NCBI GenBank assembly: GCA_046155505.1
Contig: JBJXFK010000002.1
Location: 14,317 to 78,316, forward strand
Length of the DNA: 64,000 bases
Origin: JBJXFK01 sp046155505
GTDB taxonomy: Bacteria; Planctomycetota; Phycisphaerae; UBA1845; Fen-1342
Direction: 5' to 3'
Positions within the stretch are counted from its first letter, which is position 1. Every line of letters starts with the position of its first letter. Below the pieces are notes generated by a model. The model ran no database searches. It worked only from the letters and a program-made list of their open reading frames with translations, and was not told the DNA's origin. Below, in pieces: positions 1 to 9,108 of the stretch. The position numbers were made by a program, and so were the translations under genes.

Positions 1-202
1 GGTCGCGAGTCAGGAGCGGCGGCTCGGCGGATCGGATTCGGGCGGTCGAAAGTACGTGCCCGACTTGGCTGCGATGCAGCGCGACCGAAGCGGCAACGGC
101 AGCGCGAGCGTGCTGAGTCGCGAGCCGGCGACGGCGACGGCGGGCCGCAAGTACGTGCCCGACTTCGCGGCGGCGCTTCGGGCCAAAGCGGCGCGGGCGT
201 GA
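1..202 (+). CDS. C-terminal part of an unrecognised protein with a repeated GRKYVPD motif
   Basis: An open frame enters from the left edge and ends at TGA 200-202, leaving the last 66 or so codons. The translation carries the motif GRKYVPDLAAMQRD early and GRKYVPDFAAALRA near the end, so the tail is an imperfect duplication separated by a low-complexity Ser/Ala/Thr spacer. It lies 43 bases upstream of the next gene on the same strand and probably belongs to the same cassette. No function can be assigned. Only the frame, the repeat and the stop are seen directly. Confidence 0.5.
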   Translation, partial: VASQERRLGGSDSGGRKYVPDLAAMQRDRSGNGSASVLSREPATATAGRKYVPDFAAALRAKAARA

Positions 203-245
203 ACGTAGCGGCTTGAACCAAACGGGAAAACCAATGAGGAGAGCG

Positions 246-965
246 ATGATGGTAAAGCGAGTGGCGACGAGCGTGCTGATCGAGAAGGGGCTGGTCGATA
301 TCTGTTTCGTGGATACGGACGCGATGCGGTACCTGCCGCGTCCCTTGATCCAAGAACTCCGCAAGGCCAGCGAGCGGCTTGTGCGGAGCGGCAGCAGCCG
401 GACGGTGCATAAGAGCGGGATGATGGCCGACGTGATCGAGGCGGGGTTGCGATCGCTCGGGATGCTGAGCGACGAATTCGAGCGCGGCATTGCGGCGGAA
501 GTCGCACAGTCGGCGCGGACGCTGCGCGAAACGAATCGCCAGACAAGACAGCGCCAGCGGGCCGAGGAACGCGAGCGGGCACGTGCGGAGCGTGACGCGC
601 AGGCCGAGCGGGCCGAGCGTGAACGGCTTGAAGCGGAAGCGCAGGAGCGCGAGGCGGCCGAAGCATCGAAGCGCGCGGCGGCCGAGGAGGCAGTCCGCGA
701 ATCCCAGCGAGCAGCGATCGAAGCCGCCGCGGCTGAAGGTGAAGCGTTCCTGGCGGCGGTGGGCGGCGATCCGACCGCGATCGATGCGCTGCTGCAACCG
801 ACAGACGATGCCGACACCGATGACTCGGCGGACGCGGATGACGTGGATGACGATGACGCCGGCGATGAAAGCGGCGTGGCGGATGATGGCGACGATGACG
901 CCGATGACAGCGCCATCGATGGCGATGCCGAGCCGGTCGGCGCGGCCGAGTCCGAAGATCGGTGA
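246..965 (+). CDS. Unrecognised protein with charged coiled coil and acidic C-terminus
   Basis: The 239-residue product has three parts. There is a basic N-terminal region of about 85 residues, then a long Arg/Glu/Ala-rich heptad-like stretch (about residues 85-170) expected to form a coiled coil. The last 50 residues are almost entirely Asp, Glu, Ala and Ser. The start was placed at ATG 246 because GAGGAG lies just upstream; ATG 234 and ATG 249 are alternatives. It is followed at short distance by three further plus-strand genes. An acidic, coiled-coil protein before a tape-measure-like gene recalls phage tail assembly factors, but no family was recognised and that role is only a guess. Confidence 0.6.
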   Translation: MMVKRVATSVLIEKGLVDICFVDTDAMRYLPRPLIQELRKASERLVRSGSSRTVHKSGMMADVIEAGLRSLGMLSDEFERGIAAEVAQSARTLRETNRQTRQRQRAEERERARAERDAQAERAERERLEAEAQEREAAEASKRAAAEEAVRESQRAAIEAAAAEGEAFLAAVGGDPTAIDALLQPTDDADTDDSADADDVDDDDAGDESGVADDGDDDADDSAIDGDAEPVGAAESEDR

Positions 966-1030
966 GCGAGTTCGCGGGCGGTGACAGCGCCCGCGCTTTG
1001 GTTTTTCGGCGTGACTGAGGAGCGCGAACG

Positions 1031-1141
1031 ATGGCCAAGAATGTCGAACTACTGAGGCGCAAGCTCGACCCTTCCGATGTTGAGGCCAAGCCGCGACACG
1101 CGCCGAGTAGCGGTTTGGTGGACAAGAACGCGGGGAAATGA
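1031..1141 (+). CDS. 36-residue small ORF, coupled to the next gene
   Basis: ATG 1031 is preceded by a GAGGAGCG ribosome-binding site and opens a 36-codon frame starting MAKNVELLRRKLD and ending at TGA 1139-1141. The next gene starts at GTG 1143, one base after the stop, and its GGGGA binding site lies inside this ORF. That arrangement suggests translational coupling. The peptide is basic and has no membrane segment. It may be a real small protein of the cassette or a leader that sets translation of the downstream gene. Confidence 0.45.
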   Translation: MAKNVELLRRKLDPSDVEAKPRHAPSSGLVDKNAGK

Positions 1142-1142
1142 C

Positions 1143-2474
1143 GTGGCTGACGCCGTTGAAGTCCTGCAATACAAAGTGGACCTGGCCGACGTGGAGACCA
1201 AGGCTCGGCGGATGCTGGAACTCACCCAGCAGATACGCACGGCGGGCGAAACCGGCCAGGGGACGGCAGACCTTGAAGGCGAGCTGGCGAAGTTGCAGGG
1301 CGGCTTCGCGGGCGCGTCGCGTGGAGCGGGGGCGGCCCGCGACGGCGCAATCGACTTCGATCGCAAGGCCGAGAAGCTGAGCAAGACGCTGCTCGGGGCG
1401 GTGAATCCGGCGCTGGCGCAATCCGCCGACCTGCTCTTCGACGTGATTGAGGGCGTGCCGAAGATGAGCGCCGGTTTGCTGGCTGTCGCCGGCGCGGCGG
1501 CAGGCGTCGCGGCGATCGCGAACGCCATTCGTTCGATGGTCGAGGAAGCCAAGGCGGCGAACCGCGAGATTGCCGAGCTTTCAAACGCGATGGCCAAGCT
1601 GCGCGACAAAGGCGTGAACGATCAGGACGCCGCGTCTCGCGCGGCGCTGAAGGCGGGCGTTGCCGGCGGCGGCGGCGCGATCATGGAGGATCGCGCCCGT
1701 CTCGGCGAGCGTGGCGTGCCGGCCGACTTTGCACAGTCGGCGACGCTCGCGCGTCTGCTCTCGGGGCCGGACTTCAACGAGCAGGAGTTCTTGCAGGGTA
1801 TGGTCGCATCCGGTGAACCGCTCCAATTCAGCGGGAAACCGAACGAGGATCGCGCGACGATCAAGCGCATTCAGCGAGTCGGGGGCAAGCCCGAGGCCGC
1901 GCGTGCATTCGACCAATTCATTCGCGATGTTGGGCCAAAGGCGCGACGCGACGCGCCCGAGCGAGAGAGCGTCTATCAGACAGAACGTCAAGTGGATATC
2001 GACGAGGCGGTTGCCGAGGTAGAGAAGCGCGGCGGGTTTACAGCGGAGCAACTCGGCCGCGCCCGTGAGCTGCTGAGCGACCCTTCAAAGATGGCCGATA
2101 TGGAGGCACGGTTCGACGCAGCCGGTGACAAGTCGCCCCTGCACGGCCACATCAACAAGGTGCTGTCCCCGCTCACTGCATGGGCGACGCGCATGATCGG
2201 GGCCGAAGTCAATATTGCGGAGTTGGCCGGCACACAGTTTCCCGAGGATGACCTTGCGACACTCCAAGCCGCGCGACTGGCCGAGAAGTTCATGCCGGGC
2301 ACTCCGGGCGTGCCGGGCAGTACGGCTCCGGCAGCCGGCGTGACGACGATCAACATCACGAACAACCGTTTCGCGACCGCGCACTTCGGCGGCGGCAACG
2401 CGCTGCGCAATCCCAACTTCGACTCGCCGGTGCATTCTCCGGGCGGCGGGCTGCACAGAAACGGAGTGGAGTGA
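1143..2474 (+). CDS. Tape-measure-like helical protein
   Basis: The 443-residue product is mainly Ala-rich and helical. The first 60 residues look like a coiled coil, followed by a Gly/Ala segment and a hydrophobic stretch near residues 112-135 (core LLAVAGAAAGVAAIANAI). The C-terminal 80 residues are rich in Gly, Pro and Asn. This layout resembles short phage tail-length (tape-measure) or minor tail proteins, but no diagnostic motif is visible. GTG 1143 was chosen for its GGGGA site and its contact with the small ORF upstream. An upstream ATG at 1077 would overlap that ORF. Neighbours on both sides are equally anonymous, so the phage link is inference. Confidence 0.55.
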   Translation: MADAVEVLQYKVDLADVETKARRMLELTQQIRTAGETGQGTADLEGELAKLQGGFAGASRGAGAARDGAIDFDRKAEKLSKTLLGAVNPALAQSADLLFDVIEGVPKMSAGLLAVAGAAAGVAAIANAIRSMVEEAKAANREIAELSNAMAKLRDKGVNDQDAASRAALKAGVAGGGGAIMEDRARLGERGVPADFAQSATLARLLSGPDFNEQEFLQGMVASGEPLQFSGKPNEDRATIKRIQRVGGKPEAARAFDQFIRDVGPKARRDAPERESVYQTERQVDIDEAVAEVEKRGGFTAEQLGRARELLSDPSKMADMEARFDAAGDKSPLHGHINKVLSPLTAWATRMIGAEVNIAELAGTQFPEDDLATLQAARLAEKFMPGTPGVPGSTAPAAGVTTINITNNRFATAHFGGGNALRNPNFDSPVHSPGGGLHRNGVE

Positions 2475-2869
2475 TGGGCGAGGCACTTTTCAGCGACGCG
2501 GCGCTTGAGTCGGTCGGCACGCTGGCCGAGACGATCAATACGCTGACGCGCTCGGTCCGTGCCCACAGGGCCGCGTGTTTGGTTTTTGAACAGCAGAACG
2601 CGGAGCTTGTCGGCGTGGTGAACACGCTACAGGCGCTCGCGTCCCAGGTGACGAGCAAGCTGGGGTGTTCGGTGGCGTTGGCGGACGAGCTGCACGATTC
2701 ACTGGCCAGTTTGCAGAACGCGGCGTTCGCCGTGCTCCCGGACGCAGAGTTCCGGCGCGTGATGTCGGTTTGGGCGGACATGGCGGCGAACCGGCGGGCC
2801 GTGGCGGCGTTGCTAAGCGGCTCAGAACGGGCGAGCGGGCCGGCAGGGGAATCGAGCGGCGAGCAGTAG
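2474..2869 (+). CDS. Unrecognised helical protein, last gene of the cassette
   Basis: The product is 131 residues from ATG 2474, which overlaps the preceding TGA (TGATG), so translation is probably coupled. GTG 2471 is the alternative start. The predicted protein is helical, with two Leu/Val-rich amphipathic stretches (about residues 10-65 and 75-110) and a short Ser/Gly/Glu tail. No catalytic motif, signal peptide or membrane segment is visible. The cassette ends here; the next 885 bases contain no convincing gene. Confidence 0.55.
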   Translation: MGEALFSDAALESVGTLAETINTLTRSVRAHRAACLVFEQQNAELVGVVNTLQALASQVTSKLGCSVALADELHDSLASLQNAAFAVLPDAEFRRVMSVWADMAANRRAVAALLSGSERASGPAGESSGEQ

Positions 2870-3754
2870 AGCGATCGCGTGGGCGGGCCGCAACCCCGCC
2901 CCGGACGGCATTCGAAGGCCGTTCAACATTCCATCGACGGGGCGTCCTGCCCCGTTCTTTTAGAAGCCTATCCGGGCAGGCCGAAGATTCCCCGTTTCGA
3001 GCGAGGCGCACGGTATTTCGTCCCGGTGACGGATTTTTCGTCGCGGAACAGAAGTCCGAGGAAGACACCGAGGCACATAGGCACGTAGGCACGAAGTGGA
3101 GGTCGGCGGCCCTCCGCCGACGGGGCGGTGCGCGGCGAATGAATCGGCGGCGGTGTTCATGCACTCAGCATAGGCAGCGCGGCGGTTCGATTGTTCTACA
3201 GATGGGAACCGCAGCAGGAAATTCGCGGCGGTGAGCGGAATTTGGAAGGCGATTCACACGCGCTGCGGGATTCTGACCGTGAGAAGAAAACGCCACGGCG
3301 CGCAGAGACGGTGTCGCGTGTCTTGCGAACGGTTCCGTCGGGGAGACGCATGTGGCAATCGTACGAAGCGTGCGATGTCGGCAACAAGAAGGTGAGTGAA
3401 TCGCGAGTCATGCGTCATGCTCCATTCGCGAGCGGTCAAGACATGCTTACGCGGAGTGCCGCGAAAGCATGCCACGCGCCGCGTTCGGATCGCTGCGCTC
3501 GAGTCACTCGCTTGCGCTTCGCGTTCGGATCGCTTGCGCTCGGGGCACTTGCTTGCGCGCGGGGCACTCGCTTGCGCTTCGCGTTCGGATCGCGTTCGGA
3601 TCGCTGCACGAGCCGGCGCCGGGCGCGGATCGCAACATTCTCCCCCGCCTCGCCCACAAGCCGTTGATTTCAGATTACATTCCGCGATTGGTTTTTCGCG
3701 GCGGCTCGCGCTCCGAGCCTGCTCGCGACGGTAACTTAGTCGGGATGGATCAAC
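2870..3754. other. Gene-free stretch with palindromes and repeats
   Basis: No frame here has a credible start, composition or family motif. The stretch contains a GC-rich dyad near 2937-2958 (GGGGCG/CGCCCC type). It also has a GAGGCACATAGGCACGTAGGCACG simple repeat around 3069-3093, a GGCGGCCCTCCGCCG hairpin near 3104-3118, and the 60-base-period repeat at 3505-3592. It separates the left cassette from glyQS and looks like an insertion or decay zone. Confidence 0.6.
3505..3592. repeat. Tandem repeat, 28-base unit spaced 60 bases apart
   Basis: A 28-base unit beginning CACTCGCTTGCGCTTCGCGT occurs identically at 3505-3532 and 3565-3592. Partial copies of its GCGTTCGGATCGC half lie before, between and after. 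The same wording (CGCAAGCGAGTG and relatives) appears on the other strand near 28480-28515. With only two full units and no spacer diversity it is not a CRISPR array. Confidence 0.75.
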
Positions 3755-5221
3755 GTGGCAGATTCCTCGTTCATGGAAAAACTCGTCGCCCTCTGCAAAC
3801 GCCGGGGGTTTATTTTTCAGTCCAGCGAAATTTACGGCGGCATCGGCGGGTTCTGGGACTATGGTCCGCTGGGCGTCGAGCTGAAGCGGAACATCAAGAA
3901 CTTGTGGTGGCATGACCATGTGACCTGTCCGCCGGACGGGCCGGATGGGAAGCCGATTGAGATGCTGGGCGTGGATTGCTCGATCATCATGAACGCCGAA
4001 GTCTGGGTCGCCAGCGGCCACGCCAAGGGTTTCGCGGACCCGATGGTTGACTGCAAAACCGAGGGGTGCAAGGGGCGTTTTCGCGAGGACCAACTCGCGA
4101 CTACGCAATGCCCGCTGAAGCCGAGCAAGACCGCCGGTCAGTTCGAGAAATGCGCATTGACCGAGGCGCGGGCGTTCAGTTTGATGTTTGAAACGCACGC
4201 CGGGGCGCTGCAAGACGGGTCATCGAAAGTGTACCTTCGTCCGGAAACGGCTCAGGGAATCTTTGTCAACTTCAAGAACGTCATGGACACTTCGCGCGTC
4301 AAGCTGCCATTCGGCATCGCGCAGGTCGGCAAGGCGTTTCGCAACGAAATCAACCCGCGCAATTTCATTTTCCGCTCGCGCGAATTCGAGCAGATGGAGA
4401 TCGAGTTCTTCTGTCGCGAGGAAGAGTCGATGGACTGGTATCAGTTCTGGCGGAATCACCGCTACAACTGGTACGTGAATCTCGGGCTGAAAAGCGAGAA
4501 GCTGCGGCTGCGCGACCAGACCAAGGAAGAGCTGGCGCACTACTCCAAGGCGTGTGCCGATATCGAGTACATGTTCCCGTTCAGTGACGAGCATCAGGAG
4601 CTGGAGGGCTGCGCCCATCGCGGGCAGTTCGACCTGACACAGCACACGCAGCACAGCGGCAAGGACTTGTCATATTTCGATGACGAGGCGTGGCAGCGCG
4701 ATGCTTCGAAATACGCCGGCGACAAAAACGCCGCGACTGCGGCCAAGAGCGGGCCGCCCTACAAGTTCACGCCGACCGTGATCGAGCCGTCGGCGGGTGC
4801 CGATCGCGGCACGCTGGCGTTTTTGTGCGAGGCGTATACCGAGGACAGCAAGGCCGACGCCAAGGGTGCGATGCAGACGCGGGTGTACATGAAGTTTCAT
4901 CCGAAGCTTGCGCCGATCAAGGCCGCGTTTTTGCCGCTGGTCAACAAAGAGGGCATGCCCGAAGTCGCCGACAAGCTCTATCGCGAGGCCCGCAAGCATC
5001 TGAACGTGCAGTTCGACGACGGCGGCTCGATCGGTCGGCGATATGCTCGGCAGGACGAGGCCGGGACGCCGTGGTGCGTGACGATCGATGGCGACACGAT
5101 CAAGAGCGAGGGCGAAAACGCGGGCATGGTCACGATCCGCGATCGCGATACACTCGAACAGATTCGCGTGGGGCGCGATCATGTGGTCGCGTGGTTGCGG
5201 GAGAAGTTGGGGCAGTTGTAA
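3755..5221 (+). CDS. glyQS: Glycyl-tRNA synthetase (homodimeric class II type)
   Basis: It charges tRNA-Gly with glycine. The 488-residue product matches the single-chain alpha2-type enzyme. It has the N-terminal CKRRGFIFQSSEIYGGIGG block and the class II motif 2 region FRNEINPRNFIFRSREFEQM. There is a Cys-bearing insertion near residues 105-135, a motif 3 region around PSAGADRGTLAF, and a C-terminal anticodon-binding fold ending near WLREKLGQL. The GTG at 3755 keeps the conserved MADSSFMEKL start; ATG 3773 would remove six residues. It stands alone, followed by a dispersed palindrome. Confidence 0.95.
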   Translation: MADSSFMEKLVALCKRRGFIFQSSEIYGGIGGFWDYGPLGVELKRNIKNLWWHDHVTCPPDGPDGKPIEMLGVDCSIIMNAEVWVASGHAKGFADPMVDCKTEGCKGRFREDQLATTQCPLKPSKTAGQFEKCALTEARAFSLMFETHAGALQDGSSKVYLRPETAQGIFVNFKNVMDTSRVKLPFGIAQVGKAFRNEINPRNFIFRSREFEQMEIEFFCREEESMDWYQFWRNHRYNWYVNLGLKSEKLRLRDQTKEELAHYSKACADIEYMFPFSDEHQELEGCAHRGQFDLTQHTQHSGKDLSYFDDEAWQRDASKYAGDKNAATAAKSGPPYKFTPTVIEPSAGADRGTLAFLCEAYTEDSKADAKGAMQTRVYMKFHPKLAPIKAAFLPLVNKEGMPEVADKLYREARKHLNVQFDDGGSIGRRYARQDEAGTPWCVTIDGDTIKSEGENAGMVTIRDRDTLEQIRVGRDHVVAWLREKLGQL

Positions 5222-5232
5222 AGCGGCGAGTT

Positions 5233-5306
5233 GTACGGTGGGCATTGCCCACCACTTTGTCGCTGTTCGAACAACGCGCGCGAATGGTGGGCGGTGCCCA
5301 CCCTAC
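5233..5306. repeat. Dispersed palindromic element, family A
   Basis: The arms GTACGGTGGGCATTGCCCACC and its near-inverse ending CCCACCCTAC flank a 30-odd base centre containing TTCGAACAACGCG. Each arm is also internally palindromic (GGTGGGC..GCCCACC). Related copies lie at 40662-40780, 46532-46603 and 63650-63716. It occupies the gap between glyQS and argC and could work as a bidirectional terminator or a mobile miniature element. Confidence 0.8.
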
Positions 5307-5374
5307 GGGCTTCTTATGCGCGTGCCGACGCGAACGGCCGTCGGCATGACACCCGATCCCTGTGAAACGTACGC

Positions 5375-6439
5375 ATGAACGAACGCATCCACATCGCGAT
5401 CCTTGGCGGCACCGGGTATGGCGCGGGCGAGCTGCTGCGCCTGCTGAGCCAGCACCCGCGCGCCGTCGTCGCGTCTGTAACCACAACTTCGCAAGCCGGC
5501 GAACCGGTGACCAGTGCTCATCCGCATCTGCGCGGATTCTTCGAAATCAAGATGACCGCCAACATCGACTGGCCACGGTTGCTCGATGCCGAGCGTGCGA
5601 TCATCTTCTCCGCATTGCCGCACGCGGCGAGCGGCGTCGGCTTGCAACGCGTGCTCTCCGAGATGCCGACGAGTGCCAAGCCCAGCACGCTGCACATGAT
5701 CGACCTCTCCGGCGATCTGCGGCTGCAATCGCACGCGTCGCACGCGCGGCATTATCCCGATTCGCCGCTGCTGCCCGATTTTCGCACGCAGTTTGTTTAT
5801 GGCTTGCCCGAGGTGAACCGCAGCGCGATCCTCGCGGCGCGCCACATCGCCAATCCCGGCTGCCTGGCGAGCGCGTCGATTCTCGCCGCCGCCCCGCTCG
5901 TCAGCGACGGCTTCGCGGGCGTGGTCGCGGTCGACGCCAAGACCGGCTCATCCGGCTCAGGCAAGCAGCTCAAAGAGACGACGCACCACCCGACGCGGCA
6001 CGCCGACTTTCGAGCGTACAAGCCGCTCAGCCATCAGCACGAGGGGGAGATTTTGCAGGCGTGGGGCGATGCCGACGGCGGGTGCGTGACGCTCAGTTTC
6101 GTCGCCCAAAGCATGGACGTCAGCCGTGGAATTTTTGTCAGCGTACACCTGACGCTGCCGCAGGAAACGGACACGGCGACCGTGCGACAGAAATACGCGG
6201 ATTTCTACAAAGACTCGCCGTTCGTGAGAATCGTGAAAGACTCGCCGACCTTGCAGGACGTGGTCGGCTCGAATTTCTGCGACATCGCCGTCGTCGCCCG
6301 CGGGCGACAGGTGATCGCGATGGCGACGATCGACAATCTGGTCAAAGGCATGGCGGGCACGGCGATTCAGAACATGAACCTGATGTGCAACCTGCCGGAA
6401 CAAACGGGGCTATGGACACCGTCGCTTCGACCGGTGTAG
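5375..6439 (+). CDS. argC: N-acetyl-gamma-glutamyl-phosphate reductase
   Basis: It catalyses the NADPH-dependent reduction of N-acetylglutamyl phosphate to the semialdehyde, the third step of arginine synthesis. The 354-residue product begins with the Rossmann motif GGTGYGAGELLRLL. The catalytic cysteine lies in NPGCLASASI, followed by the DAKTGSSGSGKQ block and a late SFVAQSMDVSRGIF segment. The length is normal for the family. argD follows 126 bases later on the same strand, so the two may be co-transcribed. The start is ATG 5375, although its ribosome-binding site is weak. The stop is TAG, directly before an AATGCAGAATGCAGAATG simple repeat. Confidence 0.95.
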   Translation: MNERIHIAILGGTGYGAGELLRLLSQHPRAVVASVTTTSQAGEPVTSAHPHLRGFFEIKMTANIDWPRLLDAERAIIFSALPHAASGVGLQRVLSEMPTSAKPSTLHMIDLSGDLRLQSHASHARHYPDSPLLPDFRTQFVYGLPEVNRSAILAARHIANPGCLASASILAAAPLVSDGFAGVVAVDAKTGSSGSGKQLKETTHHPTRHADFRAYKPLSHQHEGEILQAWGDADGGCVTLSFVAQSMDVSRGIFVSVHLTLPQETDTATVRQKYADFYKDSPFVRIVKDSPTLQDVVGSNFCDIAVVARGRQVIAMATIDNLVKGMAGTAIQNMNLMCNLPEQTGLWTPSLRPV

Positions 6440-6565
6440 CAAGGAATGCAGAATGCAGAATGAAGAATGCGGAAGGCCGAGAACGGCACGCCGCGCTTTC
6501 GGCCGTCGGTCTAGACCTTCGGCATTTGCGTGCTTGTCGAGGGTGGTTTCGATGGAGAGTGGACA

Positions 6566-7687
6566 TTGGCCGCGCTGATTGATACTTACGCCCAGCTCCC
6601 GATTGACGTCGTATCCGGTCACGGCTCCAAGCTCGTCACGCGCGACGGGCGTAAGTATTGGGATCTCTACGGCGGCCATGCCGTCGCGGTGATCGGCCAT
6701 TCGCATCCGGCGGTCGCCGATGCAATCAGTCGCCAGGCAAGGGAGCTGGCGTTCTATTCAAACGTCGTTGCGCTCGATGTACGCACGCGGGCCGCCGAGC
6801 GGCTGGTGAAATTCGCCGGCGGCGGTCTTGAACACGTCTTCCTGTGCAACAGCGGGGCCGAGGCCAACGAGAACGCACTCAAAATCGCAATCCAGCAAAC
6901 GGGGCGCAAACGCCTCGCCGTGCTCGAAGGCGGCTGGCACGGCCGCACCTTGCTCGCGCTCTCGGCGACGACCGAAGAGAAGTTGCGGATTCCCGTCGCC
7001 GGTCTGCTCGTCCCGTCAATTCGCCTCGGCGTCAACGCCTTCGACGATTTGCACAAACTGGACGAGTCGATCGCCGCAATCATCGTCGAGCCGATCGAGA
7101 GCATCGCCGGCTGCGCCGAAGTATCGAGCGCGTTTCTCGCCGCATTGCGAAAACGCTGCGACGAAGTCGGCGCATACCTGATCTACGACGAAATCCAAAC
7201 GGGTATGGGTCGCCTCGGTCGCCCATTCGTCGCGGGTTGGGACGGCGTATGCCCGGACATCAGCACATCGGCCAAGGGCATCGCCAATGGCGTGCCATGC
7301 GGCGCGACGCTGATGAACGCCCGCGTGGCGAGCAAGATCAAGAGCGGCGATCTCGGCTCCACATTCGGCGGCAGCCCGATCGCGTGCGCCGCGATGCTGG
7401 CCACGCTCGACGTCATCGAGGGCGAGCGGCTGTGCGAGCGGGCGGCGGCGATCGGCGAGCGCGTTCATCGCGAACTCGTGATCGGTCCGGTGAAGCAAAT
7501 TCACGGCCGCGGCTGCCTGATCGGCCTACGCTGCGATCGCCCAGCTAAGGAAGTGCAAACGAAACTCCTCAGCGCTGGCTTCATCGTCGGCACCAGCGCA
7601 GACTCGCACGTCGCCCGGCTCATGCCGCCGATCAATCTACCGGAGGAGGCGATCACGCAGCTTGCGGCGATCCTCCGAACAATGTGA
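6566..7687 (+). CDS. argD: Acetylornithine aminotransferase (class III)
   Basis: This PLP-dependent transaminase converts N-acetylglutamate semialdehyde to N-acetylornithine, the step after ArgC. Conserved segments are WDLYGGHAVAVIGHSHP, FLCNSGAEANENALKIA, EPIESIAG, IYDEIQTGMGR and the lysine block STSAKGIANG, whose Lys should bind PLP. I placed the start at TTG 6566 because GGAGAG lies about 8 bases upstream and family members begin at this point. GTG 6530 would add 12 residues but has no ribosome-binding site. Its adjacency to argC supports the arginine role over general ornithine or GABA transaminases. Confidence 0.9.
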   Translation: MAALIDTYAQLPIDVVSGHGSKLVTRDGRKYWDLYGGHAVAVIGHSHPAVADAISRQARELAFYSNVVALDVRTRAAERLVKFAGGGLEHVFLCNSGAEANENALKIAIQQTGRKRLAVLEGGWHGRTLLALSATTEEKLRIPVAGLLVPSIRLGVNAFDDLHKLDESIAAIIVEPIESIAGCAEVSSAFLAALRKRCDEVGAYLIYDEIQTGMGRLGRPFVAGWDGVCPDISTSAKGIANGVPCGATLMNARVASKIKSGDLGSTFGGSPIACAAMLATLDVIEGERLCERAAAIGERVHRELVIGPVKQIHGRGCLIGLRCDRPAKEVQTKLLSAGFIVGTSADSHVARLMPPINLPEEAITQLAAILRTM

Positions 7688-7743
7688 TTTCCAAATCGCG
7701 TTGCGCCGGTCGCTTTCGACCAGCGGTCGCGCGAACGGCGCGG

Positions 7744-9066
7744 TCAGAGCACGCGAATCCACGCCGCCTTCAGATAGAACGACTCCGGGCAATTCAGCAT
7801 GACCGGATGGTCCGGCCCCGCACCCGTGATTTCGAGGAGTTGGGCGCGTTTGCCCCCCCGGCGAATGCCGCGATGAATCGTCTCGATGAACATGTCGCGT
7901 GAGACGAGGCCGCTGCAACTGCACGTGAGCAGCAGGCCGCCGGGGCGAATGACCTGGGCCGCGAGATTGTTCAGATCGTGATACTTTGCCTCAGCCGTCT
8001 CCAGATCATCGCGCGTCGGCGCAAATTTCGGCGGATCGAGCACGACCACGTCAAACTGTCGCCCGTTGGCGATCATTTGCCGCAGATAGATGAACGCGTC
8101 AGCGTGCGCAAAGTCCAGCTTGGCCTGATTCAGATTCGCATTGTCCTTGGCGATCGCGATCGCAGCCTCGTCGAGATCGACGGCGGTCACCTCTCGCGCG
8201 CCGCCAAGCTGCTTGGCACAGAGCGAGAACCCGCCGCTGTAGCAGCACAAATCGAGCACCTGCGCGTCCTTGCAAAACGTCGCCAGCCGTTTGCGGTTCT
8301 CGCGTTGATCGCAAAAAAATCCGGTCTTGTGCCCGCTAGCAATATCGACGCGGTAGCGCAATCCGTGCTCGCGAATGACGACCGACGGCGGTCGCTGCCC
8401 CTCGGGCGGTTCGAGGCGGAATCCCTCGATCGACTGAATGTGCGAATCGGCGCGGGCAAACGTCTGCCACTGCGGCGGCGGGCGGTTCGGGCGATCAAGG
8501 CTCGCGGGTTTGCCGGCAATTTCAGTCAATATTCGCTGAACCAGGCCGAGCCGATGATAAAAGCCGAGGGAGAATATTTCGAAAACGAGCCAGTCGGCGT
8601 AGCGTTCGACGATGAGGCCGCTCAGCCCGTCGCCCTCGCTATGAACGAGCCGGTAAGTGTCGGTGATTTCGCTCAATCGCAACTGCTCGCGCAAGGTTAC
8701 CGCTTGCAGGAGTCGTTTTTTGAAGAATGCCTCATCGATTGGATCGGGCCCGAGCGATAACATACGTAGAGCGATCTGCGAGCGCGGATTGAAAATCCCG
8801 CGTCCGAAGAGTTGCGCACCGCGGTCATAGACGGCGACGATGTCGCCGGGATGGGCCTGCGGATCGATGTTGGCCATCATCCGTTGAAAGATGAACGGGT
8901 GCGAGGTGAGCGACCGCAACTGCACCCACGGCGACGGCGTGCCCTCGGGCACGCGCTCCAACGGTCGCGGCGGCGGGCGATCGGGACGATCAGCCGGGCG
9001 GTCGGACGGTCGGTCGGTTCGCTCGAACGATCGTGAGAAACGCGGGCGTTGTGGAAAGTCGGACAT
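7744..9066 (-). CDS. RlmI/RlmK-type 23S rRNA (cytosine-5) methyltransferase
   Basis: This is a SAM-dependent RNA methyltransferase of the YccW/RlmI family. After a Pro/Arg/Asp-rich N-terminal tail of about 45 residues comes a PUA-like region (GDIVAVYDRGAQLFGRGIFN). The Rossmann methyltransferase core follows, with DLCCYSGGFSL for SAM binding, a DPPKFAP motif, and a Cys-bearing LLTCSCSGLV block expected to hold the catalytic cysteine. The open frame runs further upstream, but ATG 9066 fits the family and leaves a 42-base divergent gap to the next gene. It converges with argD. The disordered Arg/Pro tail may contact RNA. Confidence 0.9.
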   Translation of the reverse strand: MSDFPQRPRFSRSFERTDRPSDRPADRPDRPPPRPLERVPEGTPSPWVQLRSLTSHPFIFQRMMANIDPQAHPGDIVAVYDRGAQLFGRGIFNPRSQIALRMLSLGPDPIDEAFFKKRLLQAVTLREQLRLSEITDTYRLVHSEGDGLSGLIVERYADWLVFEIFSLGFYHRLGLVQRILTEIAGKPASLDRPNRPPPQWQTFARADSHIQSIEGFRLEPPEGQRPPSVVIREHGLRYRVDIASGHKTGFFCDQRENRKRLATFCKDAQVLDLCCYSGGFSLCAKQLGGAREVTAVDLDEAAIAIAKDNANLNQAKLDFAHADAFIYLRQMIANGRQFDVVVLDPPKFAPTRDDLETAEAKYHDLNNLAAQVIRPGGLLLTCSCSGLVSRDMFIETIHRGIRRGGKRAQLLEITGAGPDHPVMLNCPESFYLKAAWIRVL

Positions 9067-9108
9067 GCCGACAATGATCGCGGCGAATGCAGTGTGGAGC
9101 AAGTTGCG

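Noticed and set aside
3481..3610. CRISPR-like repeat
   Set aside because: There are only two full units, the spacers are themselves repeat fragments, and no cas genes are present.
3191..3667. 158-codon frame in the gap before glyQS
   Set aside because: Its second half is made of the tandem repeat and it has no ribosome-binding site or family motif.
7978..8760. Plus-strand 260-codon frame opposite the rRNA methyltransferase gene
   Set aside because: The minus strand carries all methyltransferase motifs; this frame shows none.
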